Below are positions 61,956-64,000 of a DNA stretch of 64,000 nucleotides, one piece after another (position 1 is the stretch's first letter; each line of letters begins with the position of its first letter). Location: positions 1-64,000 of the forward strand of contig VHCY01000002.1 in the NCBI GenBank assembly GCA_016871595.1, in the 5' to 3' direction. This DNA comes from Verrucomicrobiota bacterium (GTDB taxonomy: Bacteria > Verrucomicrobiota > Verrucomicrobiia > Opitutales > Opitutaceae). Position numbers and translations under genes: made by a program. The notes beneath the pieces were generated by a model that was not told the origin of the DNA, searched no databases, and was given only the letters and a program-made list of their open reading frames with translations.

Positions 61956-62990
61956 ATGCCCAAACGCGCCGTCCTGCTGGTCAACCTCGGTTCCCCCGAA
62001 TCCACGTCCGTGCCGGACGTCCGCCGCTACCTGCGCGAGTTCCTGGGCGACGAGCGCGTGCTGGATCTGCCGGCCCCGCTGCGCTGGCTGCTGCTGGAGG
62101 GCATCATCCTGCGGACGCGGCCGAGGAAGTCCGCGCACGCCTACGAGGAGATCTGGACGCCCGAGGGCTCGCCGCTGATCCTAACCTCGCGGAAGGTGCA
62201 GGAGAAGCTGGCGGCCGACCTCGGGGCGGACACGCCGGTGTATCTCGCGATGCGTTACGGCCGGCCCGCGATCAAGGACATCGTCGCCCGGATGGCGGCC
62301 GACGGGGTGACCGAGGTGCTGCTGTTCCCGCAGTACCCGCATTACGCGATGTCCTCGTGGGAGACGGTCGTCGTGAAGGTGTACGCGGAGGCCGCGCGGC
62401 TCGCCCCGGGGATGCGGATCGCGTGCGTGCAGCCATTTTACCAGGACGCCGACTACATCGAGGCGCTGCACACCGTGTCGGCCCCGTACTTGGCGCAGCC
62501 GCACGATTACGTCCTTTTCAGCTACCACGGCATCCCCGTGCGTCACCTGCGCAAGGGCGACTCGTCCCAGGCCCACTGCACCCTGGTGCCCGACTGCTGC
62601 GCGACCTGCTCGCCGCTCCACGCCACCTGCTACAAGGCGCAGTGCCTCGCCACCACGCGGGCCCTCGTCGCCCGGGCGAAGCTCGCGCCGGAAAAGTACA
62701 GCGTCTCGTTCCAATCACGGCTGGCCGGGGAGCCGTGGCTCTCGCCGTTCACCGACCACGAGCTGGAGCGGCTCCCCAAAGAGGGCCGCAAGCGGCTGCT
62801 GATCCTCTGTCCCGCGTTCGTCGCGGACTGCCTCGAGACGATCGAGGAAATCAGCGGCGAGGGGAAGGAGACGTTCCTCGAGGCGGGGGGCGAATCCTTC
62901 ACCCAGATCCCCTGCCTGAACGATCATCCCGCCTACATCGGATTCCTCGCGGGCCGGGTCCGCCGCTGGCTGGAGCACGGGACGGTCTAA
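61956..62990 (+). CDS. hemH: Ferrochelatase
   Basis: VLLVNLGSPESTSVPDVRRYLREFLGDERV, FSYHGIPVRHLRKGD, SFQSRLAGEPWLSPFTD, CPAFVADCLETIEEI. Confidence 0.95.
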   Translation: MPKRAVLLVNLGSPESTSVPDVRRYLREFLGDERVLDLPAPLRWLLLEGIILRTRPRKSAHAYEEIWTPEGSPLILTSRKVQEKLAADLGADTPVYLAMRYGRPAIKDIVARMAADGVTEVLLFPQYPHYAMSSWETVVVKVYAEAARLAPGMRIACVQPFYQDADYIEALHTVSAPYLAQPHDYVLFSYHGIPVRHLRKGDSSQAHCTLVPDCCATCSPLHATCYKAQCLATTRALVARAKLAPEKYSVSFQSRLAGEPWLSPFTDHELERLPKEGRKRLLILCPAFVADCLETIEEISGEGKETFLEAGGESFTQIPCLNDHPAYIGFLAGRVRRWLEHGTV

Positions 62991-63001
62991 GCCCCCCGTC
63001 C

Positions 63002-64000
63002 GTGGCCTCCCCTCGTTCCTCCGCCACCCCGGCCGCGCTGCTGGTTGCGGCCGATGGCCGCGTCCTCACCGCCGCCGGTGCGACCGCCGCGTTCTGGCCG
63101 GGTGCGGCCTTGGCTGGCCGGCCGGTCGCCGAGCTATTCCGCTTTGAGCTGGAGGCGGATGATCCTGCCTTCCAGGCCGCGCAATGGGAGGCGCTGCAGA
63201 CCGCCGCGCGGGCGGGCTCGGTCCGGTTGGCGACGCGCGGCGGTGACCGTTCCGGCGGGGAGGTCGACTTTTCTCTCGCGGCCGGGCCCGCCGCAGGCAC
63301 GTGGCTGGCGCTCCTCCTGCCGGCTGGCGCGACTGACGCCCCCAGTCCCGCCGCGGAGCCGATCGGAGCAGACCGCAGCCTAGGAGCGGAGCCATTCGCC
63401 GCGGCGCCCGACCTAGGTTTTTTCGAGCTGGATCCGCGCCGGGCACAAGCTCGCTTCTCCGCCGGCTGGAAGGCGATGCTCGGTTACGGGCCGGACGAGC
63501 TCGCAGATTCCCTCGAGACGTGGCGCAGCCTGCTCCATCCGGATGACAGCGGCGCCGCGCCGGATGTGGCGGCCGGTCCCACCGGGGCCGGAACCCGCGC
63601 CGCGACCGCCGAGTATCGCCTGCGTCACCGCGATGGCACCTGGCGGTGGGTGCAGGGTATCACCGTGCGGCAGACGGGCGGGGATGGGACTTTGGAGCGC
63701 ATCGTCGGCCTGCACCTCGACCTGACGGAGCGCAAGGAGCTGGAGGAGTCGCTACTCGCTGCGGAGGAGCGCCTCGGGGCGATCGCGGGTGCCGAGGAGG
63801 TGGCGTTGTTCGACCTAGACGCGTGGAGCGGCGTCGCCTGGGTCTCCCGCGGCTGGCACCGGCTCCTCGGGCGCGACGACGACGCCGGACCGCTCCCCTC
63901 CGGTTCCTTCGCGGGCGACCTGCCCACCGGGGCGGAGGATGAGGGCGCCGCCGTCTGGCTGGATGCCCTGAGTGGTGAATCTCCTGGTTTCCTCGTGGCC
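63002..64000 (+). CDS. Partial PAS-domain signalling protein
   Basis: GTG-initiated frame open to window end: PAS/PAC FSAGWKAMLGYGPDELADSLETWRSLLHPDD...YRLRHRDGTWRWVQGI...VGLHLDLTERKELEESL; absent from ORF track. Confidence 0.8.
   Translation, partial: MASPRSSATPAALLVAADGRVLTAAGATAAFWPGAALAGRPVAELFRFELEADDPAFQAAQWEALQTAARAGSVRLATRGGDRSGGEVDFSLAAGPAAGTWLALLLPAGATDAPSPAAEPIGADRSLGAEPFAAAPDLGFFELDPRRAQARFSAGWKAMLGYGPDELADSLETWRSLLHPDDSGAAPDVAAGPTGAGTRAATAEYRLRHRDGTWRWVQGITVRQTGGDGTLERIVGLHLDLTERKELEESLLAAEERLGAIAGAEEVALFDLDAWSGVAWVSRGWHRLLGRDDDAGPLPSGSFAGDLPTGAEDEGAAVWLDALSGESPGFLVA

Overview
High-GC chromosomal window. Gene content and style (tandem formylglycine sulfatases, large TonB receptors, TAT-exported Gfo/Idh and isomerase proteins, VCBS-repeat protein, PHP-domain hydrolase) suggest Verrucomicrobiota, perhaps Opitutaceae-like; this is inference. 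It is mostly ordinary chromosome: valS, glnD, rimO, tig-clpP-clpX, gpmI, hemH. Accessory metabolic clusters are polyamine genes (type III ornithine decarboxylase, deoxyhypusine-synthase-like protein, agmatine deiminase), three sulfatases, an amino-sugar cluster, MacAB-like efflux, a THI5-like ABC importer followed by two methyltransferases, and two TonB-dependent receptors. I saw no CRISPR array, rRNA, tRNA, transposase or prophage. The observations I rate highest: (1) CATG appears avoided across the window, with normally rare T-ending codons substituted before Met; (2) one uninterrupted ORF joins a sugar kinase, NagB and a PIG-L-like domain; (3) a 32-aa very basic ORF followed by a strong terminator lies just upstream of rimO and is absent from the ORF track; (4) a perfect TGGGACA-N5-TGTCCCA palindrome lies between a WYL regulator and an orphan gene; (5) a DHS-like enzyme keeps the catalytic-lysine motif, with a potential pseudoknot just upstream of its start; (6) a GlnQ-type ATPase has an unusual C-terminal extension, beside an SBP-permease gene split by an apparent frameshift. 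Partial genes at both window edges are also missing from the ORF track.
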